The position numbers were made by a program, and so were the translations under genes. 64,000 bases of DNA from Chrysopilus asiliformis (lineage: Eukaryota > Arthropoda > Insecta > Diptera > Rhagionidae), in contig OZ035962.1 in assembly GCA_964034945.1 (NCBI GenBank), forward strand, positions 53,500,231-53,564,230. The letters run 5' to 3'. Under the pieces are notes generated by a model. It did no database searches. It was not told the origin of the DNA and was given only the letters and a program-made list of their open reading frames with translations. Below are positions 43,496 through 54,500 of the stretch, piece after piece; within the stretch, counting starts at the first letter, position 1; every line of letters begins with the position of its first letter.

Positions 43496-44580
43496 CTAGC
43501 TTGGCCTCAGCTTGGCCCCAGATTGACCAAATAGTGGCGCTTTTAATGCGAAACTAGCCTCTACGAGGCCTGCTCTAAAGTTATCATGTCACAAACTGTT
43601 GTTTGGAGAAAAAGTAGTGAGTGCTAGAAGACCGCAAAAGATTTACCTCTATCTTCGGTAGTACAGTCACTTTGCCCAATAATTTTGTATGAACTGAAAC
43701 TCAGTGACTGCAAAATACAGTGGAGGCCCAATATATCAACCTACATATATAATGTTCAGCTCGTACGTTAAATATAACGAAATGCGCATTAAAGATCAAC
43801 ATATGTTTTTATGAACATTATCATAATGAGATTTTAGATTGAGGGAAATTTTAATACGATTTATTCTTAAGTGGGATAATGCTTTAATGTATGTATAAAC
43901 GTTACAAATCCCAGTTAAACTGATTACATTACCTTAAAAGTTTAATTTTTCGCGACGGTTTCACGTATAACACACATTATTTACGAAACAAATAGTTTTT
44001 CGTTATATAGAATAACAAAATTTTTCGTCTTTCACTCTAGAGATGCTAATAATAATAATAATAATAATAATAATACAATAATATAATAATAATACGTAAT
44101 AATAATTCGAAACTGCTGTTCGCTATACTGGACGTTAGTTATATAGGTATACAATATAGTGGACGCCCGGAAGGGAAATTTTTTCTTCGCGGGTAAAAAT
44201 ATCTGTAACGGTTCTCGAAATATTTGAAAAAATTGTTCACATAAGATATTTCAGTAAATTCAATCAAACGAAAAACTTAAATATTGACCAATTTTAAAAT
44301 AAAACTAGCTTGGCCTGAGCTTGGCCAAACAGTGGGCTTTTAGTACGAAACTAGGCGTCTACGAGTGATAACCTACCCTAGAGTTATCACGTTACAAACT
44401 ATTTTTTGGGAGAAAAACACTAAGTGCTGGCGAAATCTTTTGCGGTCTTCTAGCACTTACTACTTTTTCTCCAAACAACGGTTTGTGACATGATAACTTT
44501 AGAGCAGGCCTCGTAGAGGCTAGTTTCGCATCAAAAGCGCCACTATTTGGTCAATCTGCGGCCAAGCTGAGGCCAAGCTC
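43496..44580. mobile_element. Fold-back element (family F) with AGCTTGGCC-rich ends
   Basis: 43496-43647 is nearly the exact inverse of 44435-44580 (shared blocks ACTTTAGAGCAGGCC and TTGTTTGGAGAAAAAGTAGT). A third, diverged copy in direct orientation lies at 44290-44434, so the right end is itself a hairpin. Ends carry repeated AGCTTGGCC. The interior includes a (TAA)n microsatellite (44047-44113) and a CAGTGGAGGCCCAATATATC motif (43718) resembling a Tigger/pogo end. Non-coding. Confidence 0.65.
44047..44113 (+). repeat. (AAT)n microsatellite
   Basis: About eleven perfect AAT units and then interrupted ones. Confidence 0.9.
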
Positions 44581-45738
44581 ATTCACATAAAACTCGAGTT
44601 GGCCATTTTTCATTCTCGTGTGAGAAACAAGGCGATCGGTAAGAGAAAGAAAGATCAAGATATGTGTTTGGCATAAATGACAGCTGGCTGCTGCATAAAT
44701 GACAGCAGGGGACTCTCAACTTTAACTTTGAAGTGAAAAAGTGTAACATTTGCGTTTTGCACTGATTTTTTTTCGCATTTTTGAAGAACCAAATATGCAT
44801 ACTAGCACTGAACAATTACTATTATAGAATGGAAAGCTCTAACAACATTTTTTGTGTTGGGAGCCTACATCCGAGGATTTCTATAGCTGTTACATGACAG
44901 TGTACATGAACACTGAGCGATTTGGTGGTGTGCGGCAATATGGATTCCCATGTGTCACTTGAAATGAAAACAAATCAAAACAAAATCGGATGGAAATGTT
45001 TTATGGAGAATTTGATATTTTCATTAAATTAGTAATGTTCTTTTGTGTTTAAAGGTATTAAATTTAATTTAGTTTTAGTTTTTAATTGTTTTAAGGCCCG
45101 TTCATGTGCAATTCTGTCGATCTTTCGTTATACTTTACCTTTCTGTTCTTGATGGGACTCGAAAAAACTTTCTGTTTGGGTTTTTAATGGAATTAGCGGA
45201 ACATTCCTTCACTAAACAGTGGTGAATTTGTGCTTTATTCATTTTGATGTGAAATTATGCAATGTTAACACGCTAAAATGTGATTATCCATCAAAATCAA
45301 TCGTTGCAATGAAATGAATCAATGTTGCAATGAAATGTCATGCAAAATGTAAACAAAAGTGCCAGCACTTTTCTGTATGTATTGTAAAAGGGAATTCTAT
45401 TTGATTTTTTTTGGTCGAGTGTATGACAGCAGAAAGGGGAAGTGAGATAAAAAACCCGATTTCTATAGTGTAGTCCTTACTCTAGTGGAAGTTAATGAGG
45501 AAAGGCCTTACTTTCCATTCTATATAATAGTAGTTCCGTGATACTAGATTTAGCAAGTAAAGACTAACTATCTGTGTAATTTTCATGTAATTTGAACATG
45601 ACTGCAGGTGAATTGTCAGGAAATTTGTATAACGCAAAATGTTTACGAGTACAATTAGGTTGGCGACTACTGAATCCCGAAGTCGAATCTGCTGCCGTGC
45701 CATTTTTCGGCTCGGATGCTATGTCCATTGTATATAAG
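44581..45738. other. No gene; possible TIR element at about 44814-45535
   Basis: ACTATTATAGAATGGAAAG at 44818 is mirrored by CTTTCCATTCTATATAATAGT at 45510, which could be the TIRs of a decayed element of about 720 bp. No coding sequence or clear duplication. The rest is AT-rich. Confidence 0.35.
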
Positions 45739-46567
45739 CATAGATTAATACAACTACTATAGATGGGAAAATTCTAAGAAGACATTTTCGGTTACAAGAG
45801 TATGAGAAACTTTTGTTCTACCCGCCTCATTTTCTTTGTGAAGATAGGAATTGATTTTGTGTGGGTATCGTATACAGTGCTGCCCCATCTCGAATTTGAA
45901 TACGTTTTTATTGAATACATAAGTATTTGAATACATAAGCATATACATCTTACATATTGACAATACTGCGTCTAAAATCAACATCAAAACAAAGTTCGGT
46001 AATAATAAAAAACAACGAAATCAGATAGTTTTTTGAATTTATTTCAAAATTTGCGAAATTAAAATGTGAATATCGGTAATATATACGGGTTTCTTTAAGT
46101 TTTGGTGATTTTCTGCTCGCAAATAATATAAAAATATACGTTTCTGCCGGTGCTGGAACCCTAAAAAATTTTCTTCCGGGATTTTTCTTATTGTCTGCTA
46201 AACATTCCCTAACAAGGTATTGAAGAAACTCTTTTGGCGACATTTTAGTGTTCATTTGTGGCAAAAGTTATTAAAAATAATCACTGTTAACAGGTGAAAT
46301 CAGGATATTTGTGGTGCATATGACGTATTGCATTGAAGACAGATTAAAAATGTAAACATTCCGCTGTCGGGAGGTCGTTGGTGTTAGTGTCGTGATCAGC
46401 TTTTGTGTGCTCTTCGTGCGTTGCATTTATGCCTGTGGGGAAGAAAGAGAATTCGCATATCGCAAAATGGTGTTTTTTTTAAAATTTTATCGCTTCTGGT
46501 TTTACTCGCATTAGGTAAACGAGAATTTGCGTTTATTTCCCATCTATAGTAGTTGTATTAATCTATG
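45739..46567. mobile_element. 829-bp TIR element with 7-bp duplication (family Q)
   Basis: TIR CATAGATTAATACAACTACT continuing to about 32 bp, with perfect inverse at the right. ATATAAG flanks both sides (45732-45738, 46568-46574), an exact 7-bp duplication. A 104-codon minus-strand frame (45950-46264) shows no motif I recognise. The 7-bp duplication and CATAGA start recall family N at 49843-50141. Confidence 0.8.
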
Positions 46568-46574
46568 ATATAAG

Positions 46575-46984
46575 TCAGTGGCAATGTCGTAGATTTTGTG
46601 AAAGAAAGTTTTGTGTTGACCCCAACTGATATTTTCCTACAAGTTTTAACACGGATTGACAATATGAAGTATTGAACATCTTTTCGAAATATCTTAAAAT
46701 TTAACAGTTGCAATTTAGAAACAAGTTTTCCTGTCAAATTTTTTTTTCTGTCATAATGTCAATCTTTTTTACAGATTATTATTTTTTCAATTTTTCTAAT
46801 ATTCAATGGTATTTTTTTTTTTTTTTCCACAAAAGTCGAATTAACTACATTTTAACAAGTTCCGTTCACTATTTCGGGTGAAATATATTTCGAATTTTGA
46901 ATGTTTTTATAGTGCATATGTAAATGCATATTTTGCCATTTTTGGTGCATATTTTATGTGCATAAAACGCCTTTTTTAGTGTAT
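46575..46984. other. No gene recognised
   Basis: AT-rich with T-runs (46810-46826). Nothing identified. Confidence 0.45.
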
Positions 46985-47290
46985 ATTTTTGGCAGCCCTA
47001 CGAATGAAAACGCTTTTTACGAATATCTCAAAAACGGTGCCTCTTATCAAAAAAGTCCAAGAACAAAAGTTATTTAGGATATGATTCTACATAAAACTCC
47101 CATACATCAAAATCCGAATAGAATAAATTTTAAAAAATCTTTTTGGAAAGTTTGACTCAAAGTGGAATTTTAAAATCTTTTTGGAAAGTTTGACTCAAAG
47201 TGGAATTTTGGTACAACTGTTCGAATTTTGATACGAATATCACCATACGGGTTTTCAATAATTGCCAGTTTGGCAATTATAGCTTTTGTT
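46985..47290 (-). repeat. DINE-1/mini-me-like element, copy A6 (5' half, minus strand)
   Basis: Reverse complement of the left half of the family, up to the left end GCCAGTTTGGCAATTATAGC. It lacks the (GTCY)n tract and 3' hairpin. A 40-bp internal duplication (AAAATCTTTTTGGAAAGTTT) occurs at 47134-47203. Confidence 0.7.
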
Positions 47291-47319
47291 ATGTTTTCTT
47301 CTAATTTTTATATCCTTTT

Positions 47320-47623
47320 TCCAATTCTTCCCCGGAAAAATTGGCATTATGGGGTTTTTGGGGTCGCTGATCACGAATCCGGTATTAGATTGTCAAAATT
47401 CGAAACGGAAGGTCCTGTAAGTATAACGCAAACGCCCTTTTTCCAATTTTTCTCGCAAAAACTGGATTTGGGAGGTTTTTATGGTTGCTTATCACGAATC
47501 TGTTGTTGAAATTTCAAGATTCGAAACGGAAGGTCCATTTTTTCCCAAAATTTTTCAAATTATTTTTTTGGCATTCTAAAATTTATACAAAAAACTTTAA
47601 GCTGGCAACGTAGGGTCTGCTAG
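47320..47623 (+). mobile_element. Helitron 3' fragment
   Basis: Two degenerate copies of the GTCGCTGATCACGAATC / TTCGAAACGGAAGGTCC unit (47340-47530), then AAGCTGGCAACGTAGGGTCT and the terminal CTAG followed by T (47620-47624). Related to the element at 20050-21597. The 5' end is missing; it is replaced on the left by DINE-like copy A6. Confidence 0.6.
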
Positions 47624-48792
47624 TAAATCATAAAGGAGCAAAAAAAAAATCGATATCGCAAAAAAAAACATTTAAAATGTTAAAATTTTGTGTTGAGAAC
47701 TGAGCGATGGGGTCTTTTGGTTATATTCAAAATACTTTAATAAAAAAGAGCCATATCCAGCCCTAAGGGTCAGTTGATGACAGTCACTGAGACATGATTA
47801 ATCTTATCAATTGCCGTGTGCCTGACGATTAGACTTGCGCGACTAAAAATATGAGTTTTGTGTACTTGACATTCGTTTCATAAATTTGTACATTTACGAG
47901 CCTCAAAGCTTTCAACAATCCACTCTTCAGATTTTTGGTTTCTTATATGAAGTACGTAGTATCAAAAGTATTGTACAGTACACTTACGATTATATGTACA
48001 GGAAATTTTAAGCTGGTCATATAACAGAGTATTTATTCTCAAACAGTCTAGTTTATCCTTAGATGCTTACGCATCCTTGGACAATTTTTATGTGACAAAT
48101 TCTAGAAATATTAAAAGGTATTCATTTCGAATTGCGGTCAAATTAGAAATGCTTGATTGCATACTAAAATGTGGCCTTTAGGCAGTCTCCATAAGAAAAA
48201 GGCATAACTCTAGGCGTGAGAAGGAAATTCAGTTGGATGGAAGAGTTGTGTAAGAGTTTTTCTAGCATTTATATTTTTTTGACCTTACTCACCGTTTTCC
48301 AGAGAATCTCAAAAATATTTTCATTTGAACGGGAGATTCTGGAAGGGCTGGATTAATTTTGCTCATCAACGAACTTAGTTTTAATTTTCTGAGAAACGCT
48401 CTTTGTCAAATTTCAAGTTCCTAGCCAAACTCGTGAGGATTTTTATAAATTACACAAAATGTAAAAGCTATTCGCACCAGATCTGTTGCAATCGACGAAA
48501 TGTTTTATTATGTTTACGTTGATAACGATTAAGTAATTACAATTTTGTGCGTAAATGTACAAATTTATGAAACGAATGTCAAGTGACCCTTACCCTTAGA
48601 CCCTTAGGGCTGAATATGGCTCTTTTTTGAAAGCTTTTATTTAGCTTGCCTTCGTGTCTGTCTGTTTGTCTGTCTGTCAGATCAAATCTTGCAACCCAAT
48701 TTTGACCCACTTCCACTTGTCCGATTGACTTGAAATTTTGCACACTTATATAAGTCCGATGACAATACAATATTTTCACTTACTTCGTCCTT

Positions 48793-49403
48793 GTAAGGAT
48801 AACGGAAGGTCCTGTAAGGATAACGTGATTATCCTTTTCTCCAAATTTTCCGGAAAAAAATCTATTCTGGGGGTTTTTGGGGTCGCTGAATCCGAATCTG
48901 TCATTAAAAAGTCAGTAAGGATAACGGAAGGTCCTGTAAGGATAACGTGATTATCCTTTTCTCCAAATTTTCCGGAAAAAAATCTATTCTGGGGGTTTTG
49001 AGGTCGCTGAATCCGAATCTGTCATTAAAAAGTCAGTAAGGATAACGGAAGGTCCTGTAAGGATAACGAGATTATCCTTTTCTCCAAATTTTCCGGAAAA
49101 AAATCTATTCTGGGGGGTTTTTGAGGTCACTGAATCCGAATATGTCATTAAAAAGTCTGTAAGGATAACGGAAGGTTCTGTAAGGATAACGTGATTATCC
49201 TTTTCTCCAAATTTTCCGGAAAAAAATCTATTCTGGGGGTTTTTGAGGTCGCTAAATCCGAATCTGCCATTAAAAAGTCTGTAAGGATAACGGAAGGTCC
49301 TGTAAGGATAACGTGATTATCCTTTTCTCCAAATTTTCCGGAAAAAAAATCTATTCTGGGGGTTTTTGGGGTCGCTGAATACGATTCTCAAGTTAAAAAG
49401 CCT
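48793..49403 (+). repeat. Five-copy 122-bp minisatellite
   Basis: Units start at 48793, 48915, 49036, 49159 and 49281, with a broken sixth at 49404. Each unit contains GTAAGGATAACGGAAGGTCC, a TCCGGAAAAAAATCTATTCT block and GGTCGCTGAATCCGAATCTG. Units differ at only a few bases. The same motifs occur singly in the Helitrons at 20050-21597 and 47320-47623, so the array is an amplified Helitron subterminal segment. Confidence 0.9.
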
Positions 49404-49454
49404 GTAAGGACATCTCAAATGTAAGGATATATATTCGAAGACTAAAAAGAAAAT

Positions 49455-49725
49455 TAAAAAAAAATAAAAAAAGCTTTTATTAAAAAAGAATGCACTAAAA
49501 AGAAAAAAATAATTTTCTGGACGCTGTGTATCACAAATATAAAAGCTTTTAAAAAGCGAGATAAAGCATAAAACAATAAAATAAAATTTTTTCTCGCTTT
49601 TAAAAAGCTTTTATATTTGTGATACACAGCGTCCAGAAAATTATTTTTTTCTTTTTAGTGCATTCTTTTTTAATAAAAGCTTTTTTTAAAAAAAATTTTT
49701 TTTATTTTTTTTTTATTAAAGTATT
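49455..49725. repeat. Palindrome with about 110-bp arms
   Basis: Left arm AAAGAATGCACTAAAAAG ... TGGACGCTGTGTATCACAAA ... AAAAAGCGAG and its inverse CTCGCTTTTT ... TTTGTGATACACAGCGTCCA ..., with a spacer of about 32 bp (49561-49592). Confidence 0.85.
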
Positions 49726-49842
49726 TTGAATATAACCAAAAGACCCCATCGCTCAGTTCTCAACTCAAAATTTTAACATTTTAAATGTTTTGTTTGCGAT
49801 ATAAAAGTAAGTAGTTGTAAGCTTAAGCAGAGTCAGTTATAG

Positions 49843-50141
49843 CAGAGAAAAAAGAATCTAGAGAATAAACTCTTAGAACAAATTTTTAGAGAAAATTTTT
49901 CCACCGTGAGAGGAAGCAAGAGGATCCGATGTAACACGCAAAAAAATTATCCATTCGATTCCTCCATCTCATTGAATAGATACGACGAAAATGATTCTCT
50001 TTGCTTCGTGCTCCCTAGTCTAAAAGTATTTAACTTTTAGGCCGTAGCTAGTAAATGATAGGGACCTTTTCCCCCCCTTCGACGGGGAAATTTGTCGAAA
50101 ATTTGTTCGGCAGAGTTTTTTCTATGTTTCCTTATTCTATG
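49843..50141. mobile_element. 299-bp MITE (family N, copy 2) with 7-bp duplication
   Basis: Left end CAGAGAAAAAAGAATCTAGA and right end, inverted, CATAGAATAAGGAAACATAG. The flanks GTTATAG (49836-49842) and GTTATAG (50142-50148) are identical. The body is the reverse complement of 2729-3025. Both copies target GTTNNAG. Confidence 0.8.
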
Positions 50142-50148
50142 GTTATAG

Positions 50149-51014
50149 GGAGTTGAAAAAGAGAGTTATTAGTGACTTGTTAAATGGAGTTGTTAAATTG
50201 AGTTGTTAAGTAGAGTTTGAAAAGAGTTCGCAGTTAGTTCGGAGTTTAGTTTTTAAATGTTGAAGCAGTTAGTCTGCAGCTAGTTGTTGGTTAGTTGTTA
50301 AAAAATCAAAGATATAAGTCGAGTTTAAAGCCGAAATAAAATATGGAAAAAAGGAGTGAAAGTGTTTTGTTTGTGTTTCCCATTACCCCTACCACCTACA
50401 CACCACAGGGATTACCATTTCGTCTGATTTCCGAAACTCTTCATTTTCTATAGTGTTGCTCTTTTTCCTACCGTGAGCGCACGAGAACCTGAGTTCGTGA
50501 TTTATCTATTAGTTCTTTAATCATTGATAATATTATCATGTTCTTGCTTGCCAAAATTAGACAAGCTTTTTGGTGAGATAAGACAAGCTTTTGGTGAGCC
50601 TGAAGAAAAACTTGTGAAAACGTTTTTGAGGTATTTAAATAAATTTTTAAGTTTTTGCTTTGTCGTCATACGAAAGACTTAAATGTGATTTTTATGTTCC
50701 ATTAATTCAAAAGACTTGAATGTGATTTTTATGTTCCTTTTTTAAATCAAGAATTTAAAAATGTTAAGTTTATGTTATGCTACACAATAGAATTTGTTTA
50801 AATAAAAATTATATGTTAAATTATTACTTTTTTATTTATAGTTTAAGAACAAATTAGTTATATATATAATGGCGAAGGTATTACATAAATTCACTACTAT
50901 TTAATCGAGTCTACAATTATTTTTCGGCCGATTTACTACGATTTCGAAAATCAAAAGTCACAGCCCTGGCGACAACATATAAAAAGGGAATTCGAAAGAT
51001 ATACAGGGCAGTAT
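50149..51014. other. Gene-free stretch with one dispersed repeat end
   Basis: 50160-50300 has repeated GAGTTGTTAA-like words. 50700-50740 holds a short direct duplication (AAAGACTTGAATGTGATTTT). 50860-50975 is the inverse of 59505-59620: TTTCGGCCGATTTACTACGA here and TCGTAGTAAATCGGCCGAAA there. Its outer end, on the minus strand, is CAGGGCTGTGACTTTTGATT, hAT-like. Confidence 0.45.
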
Positions 51015-51254
51015 TGGGCATCAATCAATTAAATTTTCAATTGACTAATCAATTGATTAAAAATTTAATTGCAATTAATTTAATTGCAATTAAATTTATT
51101 TACAGATTTGCAATTAAATTAATTGCAATTAATTTATTTTAATTGCAGAATACGATTAATTCAATTGCAATTAAATTTAACTGCAATTAAATAAATTGCA
51201 ATTAAATTTTTAATCAATTAAATTATTTGCAATTAAATTTTTGAATAAAAATTA
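51015..51254. repeat. AATTGCAATTAATT-type simple repeat, left part
   Basis: Degenerate tandem palindromic words (ATTAATTGCAATTAAT and variants) preceded by CAGTATTGGGCATC. The matching right part is at about 56480-56745, ending TTTTGCCCAACACT, the inverse of the left flank word. The copia element is inserted in this tract. Confidence 0.6.
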
Positions 51255-51512
51255 TGTCGAACGAAAAGTTTGACCACGAAATTGAAACGCGTGTTAATAC
51301 TTCAGCAGTTTATAATCGAATGAAAAATAATACAAGAGATTACAGTTGAATAAGAATACAGTTGAATAATAATACAATTGAGTAAGAATTCAAAAGATTA
51401 CAGAAAAGAGAATTCAATATAAAAATGTTACAATAATATTACCGTAAACTTAAACAAACTAAAATAGAACAAAGTGCTCGAAATGACTAAATTAAAATGC
51501 AATATTTCAACA
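51255..51512 (-). repeat. 3' LTR of the copia element
   Basis: 258 bp. Preceded (minus strand) by the purine-rich TTGAGGTGGCG (51523-51513), the polypurine tract. Confidence 0.9.
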
Positions 51513-51534
51513 CGCCACCTCAATGAGTAGCACT

Positions 51535-54500
51535 TTATGTCTCCTGCATCCCCAATCCTGACAAGCAGCGATGATGCTTCGGTCCGGGTAGGGCCTTGGT
51601 CAAAATATCGACTGGCATCTCATCAGTACATATGTGTTCCAGCGAAATTTCACCTCTTGATAATACGTTTCTGACGAAATGGTGACGAATATCGATGTGT
51701 TTCGTCCTTTGATGAAACACGGGATTCTCAGCTAGAAGTTTAGCTCCACGGTTATCGTTGAAAACGACGATTCCTTCCAGATCTCGAAGACCAAGCTCCT
51801 TCATAAAACCTTGAAGATGAATAGCCTCTTTCATTGCTTCAGTTATGCTCATGTATTCAGCTTCTGTTGATGAAAGAGCTACAGTGTGCTGTTTTTGAGA
51901 TTTCCAACTGATGGCCGCATTGGAAAGTATGAATGCATATCCAGTATACGAAGTCCTATCTACTACGCATCTTCCCCAGTCTGAGTCAACGAAGCCTCGA
52001 ATTTTTCTATTATCATTAGAATATCGAAGACCATAATTTATTGTACCTTGAAGATAACGCAATACACGTTTGGCTGCGGCCCAATGGGTGTCAGTATGAC
52101 AACTGTTAAATTGCGCTAATACACTTACAGTGTGCGCAATGTCCGGACGAGTTGCGGTTGCGGCATACATTAATCCACCGACTAACTCTCGGTACGGACG
52201 GGATTCGTCTCCAACGGAATCTTCATCCTTGTTCAACCTTGCTCCAGGCTGAAGCGGTATATTTAGGGATTTTGCCTCGCTCATGTTAAATTTTCTGAGT
52301 AGTTCACGAATATATCCTTTTTGAGAAATGGTAATTCCATCTAAGTTCTGATGAATCTCAATTCCGAGACAATACTTCGCCTTTCCCAGATCTTTAATGT
52401 CTAGATTTTGTCTCAGTCTTTCTTTGATTGCCATAATCCATTTCACGTTTTTCGAGGCAATAAGTACATCATCTACGTAAATTGACAGAATCAAAATGTC
52501 CCCATTCTTCCAAGCAAAATAAACACAGGGGTTTGCGTTAGTTGGTTTCAGCCCCATTTGCCGTAATAGACTGTCAAATTTTACGTTCCATTGACGTCCA
52601 GCTTGTTTTAAGCCGTATAATGCCTTATTAAGGCGACAAACCTGATTTCCACTTCGGAAGATTTGAACCATGGAATTTGCCTTCCTTGCTATGGCGTTGT
52701 CCTTTGGCTCGTTCTGAACTATTTCTTCTAAAACCTCCTCCAATAACGGTGGTGTTTTCATAAAGATATCTTCCTTTAAGGAACCGTTTAAATAAGCAGT
52801 CGTTATATCGACTTGATGAATTTGTAAATCGTATTTCGCAGTTAACGCGAACAGAAGGCGTATAGACTCTAGTCGAGCTACTGGAGCAAAAGTTCCTACG
52901 TAGTCTACGCCGGGCTGTTGAGTAAAGCCTTGTGCCACGAGCCGAGCCTTCCTTCTTGCCAAAGATCCGTCTGGGGAAAATTTGTTCGTAAGCACGTACC
53001 TGCATCCGATTATGTTCCGATCTTTCGGAGGATTAACAAGTTGCCAAGTATCGTTTTTGATCAAACTCTTGACTTCTTCGATGATGGCAGTTTTCCATTC
53101 ACCATAATTCGATCCCTTGAGAGCATCTCGAAAGTTGACTTCTGCGTTGAACGCATAACCAGCGACATCGGATAGTAGATTCGCCTCAGCAACTCGTTCA
53201 GGATTCTCCTCAGCAATAGCTTCTGGATTAGAACTACATGGCTCGAACACATCATCATCTTCCTCATTATCCGGAACAATAACATTTGGTATGTTTGCCT
53301 CACTATTGCTTACAGAAGACTCAGCAGAAGATGGTCTTGGAACGTTGGCTATCTTCGTTACACTATGGACCTTGTTTGGTCGACCACGTTGCCCGGTCCT
53401 CAATATGCGAGGTCTACCTCTCCCTCGTTTGTACCTAGGAGTTTCATCTTCATTCTCCTCATCAGACCTTTGGTGCTCATGCGCCAACTCAGTATTACCT
53501 TCGTCAGATTCATATTCATCTTCAAGCAACTTGGTGGATCCGCATTTTGTAGAACTCGTTACTATGTCTTCGCCATGATGTGAATTTTCGATTACATCCA
53601 AAAATTTTACGTCTCGGGTGATAGTAATTTTCCTTTCACTCGGCATCCAAATTCGAAATGCCTTCGCTTCCTCGGAATAACCGACGAATACACCTTGGGT
53701 CGATCGCGCCGCAAATTTGTCTTTGTTTGATTCCTTGTTGAGAACATACGCTGTAGATCCAAATATTTGAAGGTGTTTTAGGTTTGGAGTTCGTCTCATC
53801 CAAAGCTCGAAGGGAGTTTTACCGTCAAGACTCTTTGACGGACATCGATTTCTCACATAATTGGCAGCACAAATAGCCTCTGCCCAAAATGACGTTGGCA
53901 GACGTGATTGGAGGACCATACATCTGGCCATTTCAACGAGGGTACGATTTTTCCTCTCGGATACACCGTTTTGTTGGGGCGTATAAGGCGCAGATAATCT
54001 CCTTTTTATCCCATTCGACGTGAGGAATTCACTGAATTCATTGGATAAATACTCTCTTCCATTATCAGTCTGAAGAGATTTTATTTGCCGACCAGTTTGC
54101 TTTTCGACCAGACTTTTGTAGGTTAAGAACGCTTGAAATATGTCACTTCTCCTTTTCAAGATGTACACCTCACACCATCGAGAGTAACCATCTATAAACG
54201 TAGCGAAATATCGTCCCTTCCCATTTGACTCAGTCCTCATTGGGTCACAAATGTCGGAGTGGACGATCATTAACAGCTCCGGGCTCCTTGAGATCCTATC
54301 AGGAAATGGTGATACTGACAATTTTCCTTTAAGACAAACCGCACAAGGAGGTAATTGTCCACCCTTAACGTTAACGCCATTTACAGCTTCACTTTTCATC
54401 ATCTTTAGCACGTCGCAGGAATTTAGATGGCCTAGCCGCTCATGCCAAATCTGAATACTGGATTTTGTCGTCCTTTCAGGTTCCACAACTTTCGCAGACT

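Larger units (their letters stand above)
47653..49802. mobile_element. 2.15-kb fold-back element with long TIRs, minisatellite and nested palindromes
   Basis: TIRs of about 85 bp: ATATCGCAAAAAAAAACATT at the left is mirrored by AAATGTTTTGTTTGCGATAT at the right, with a shared GAACTGAGCGATGGGGTCTT block. Inside are a second inverted pair (AGAGCCATATCCAGCCCTAA at 47746 and its inverse near 48600; GACATTCGTTTCATAAATTT at 47869 and its inverse near 48565), a Helitron-like start with (TGTC)n (48650-48680), the 122-bp array, and a palindrome at 49455-49725. No coding sequence. Confidence 0.75.

Noticed and set aside
45950..46264. 104-codon minus-strand frame as a transposase of family Q
   Set aside because: No catalytic or DNA-binding motif is recognisable; kept only as an open question in the finding.
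51015..51254. AATTGCAATTAATT words as a replication origin or centromeric satellite
   Set aside because: The tract is short, degenerate and bordered by mirrored words, which better fits a mobile or self-complementary element; there is no evidence for origin function.
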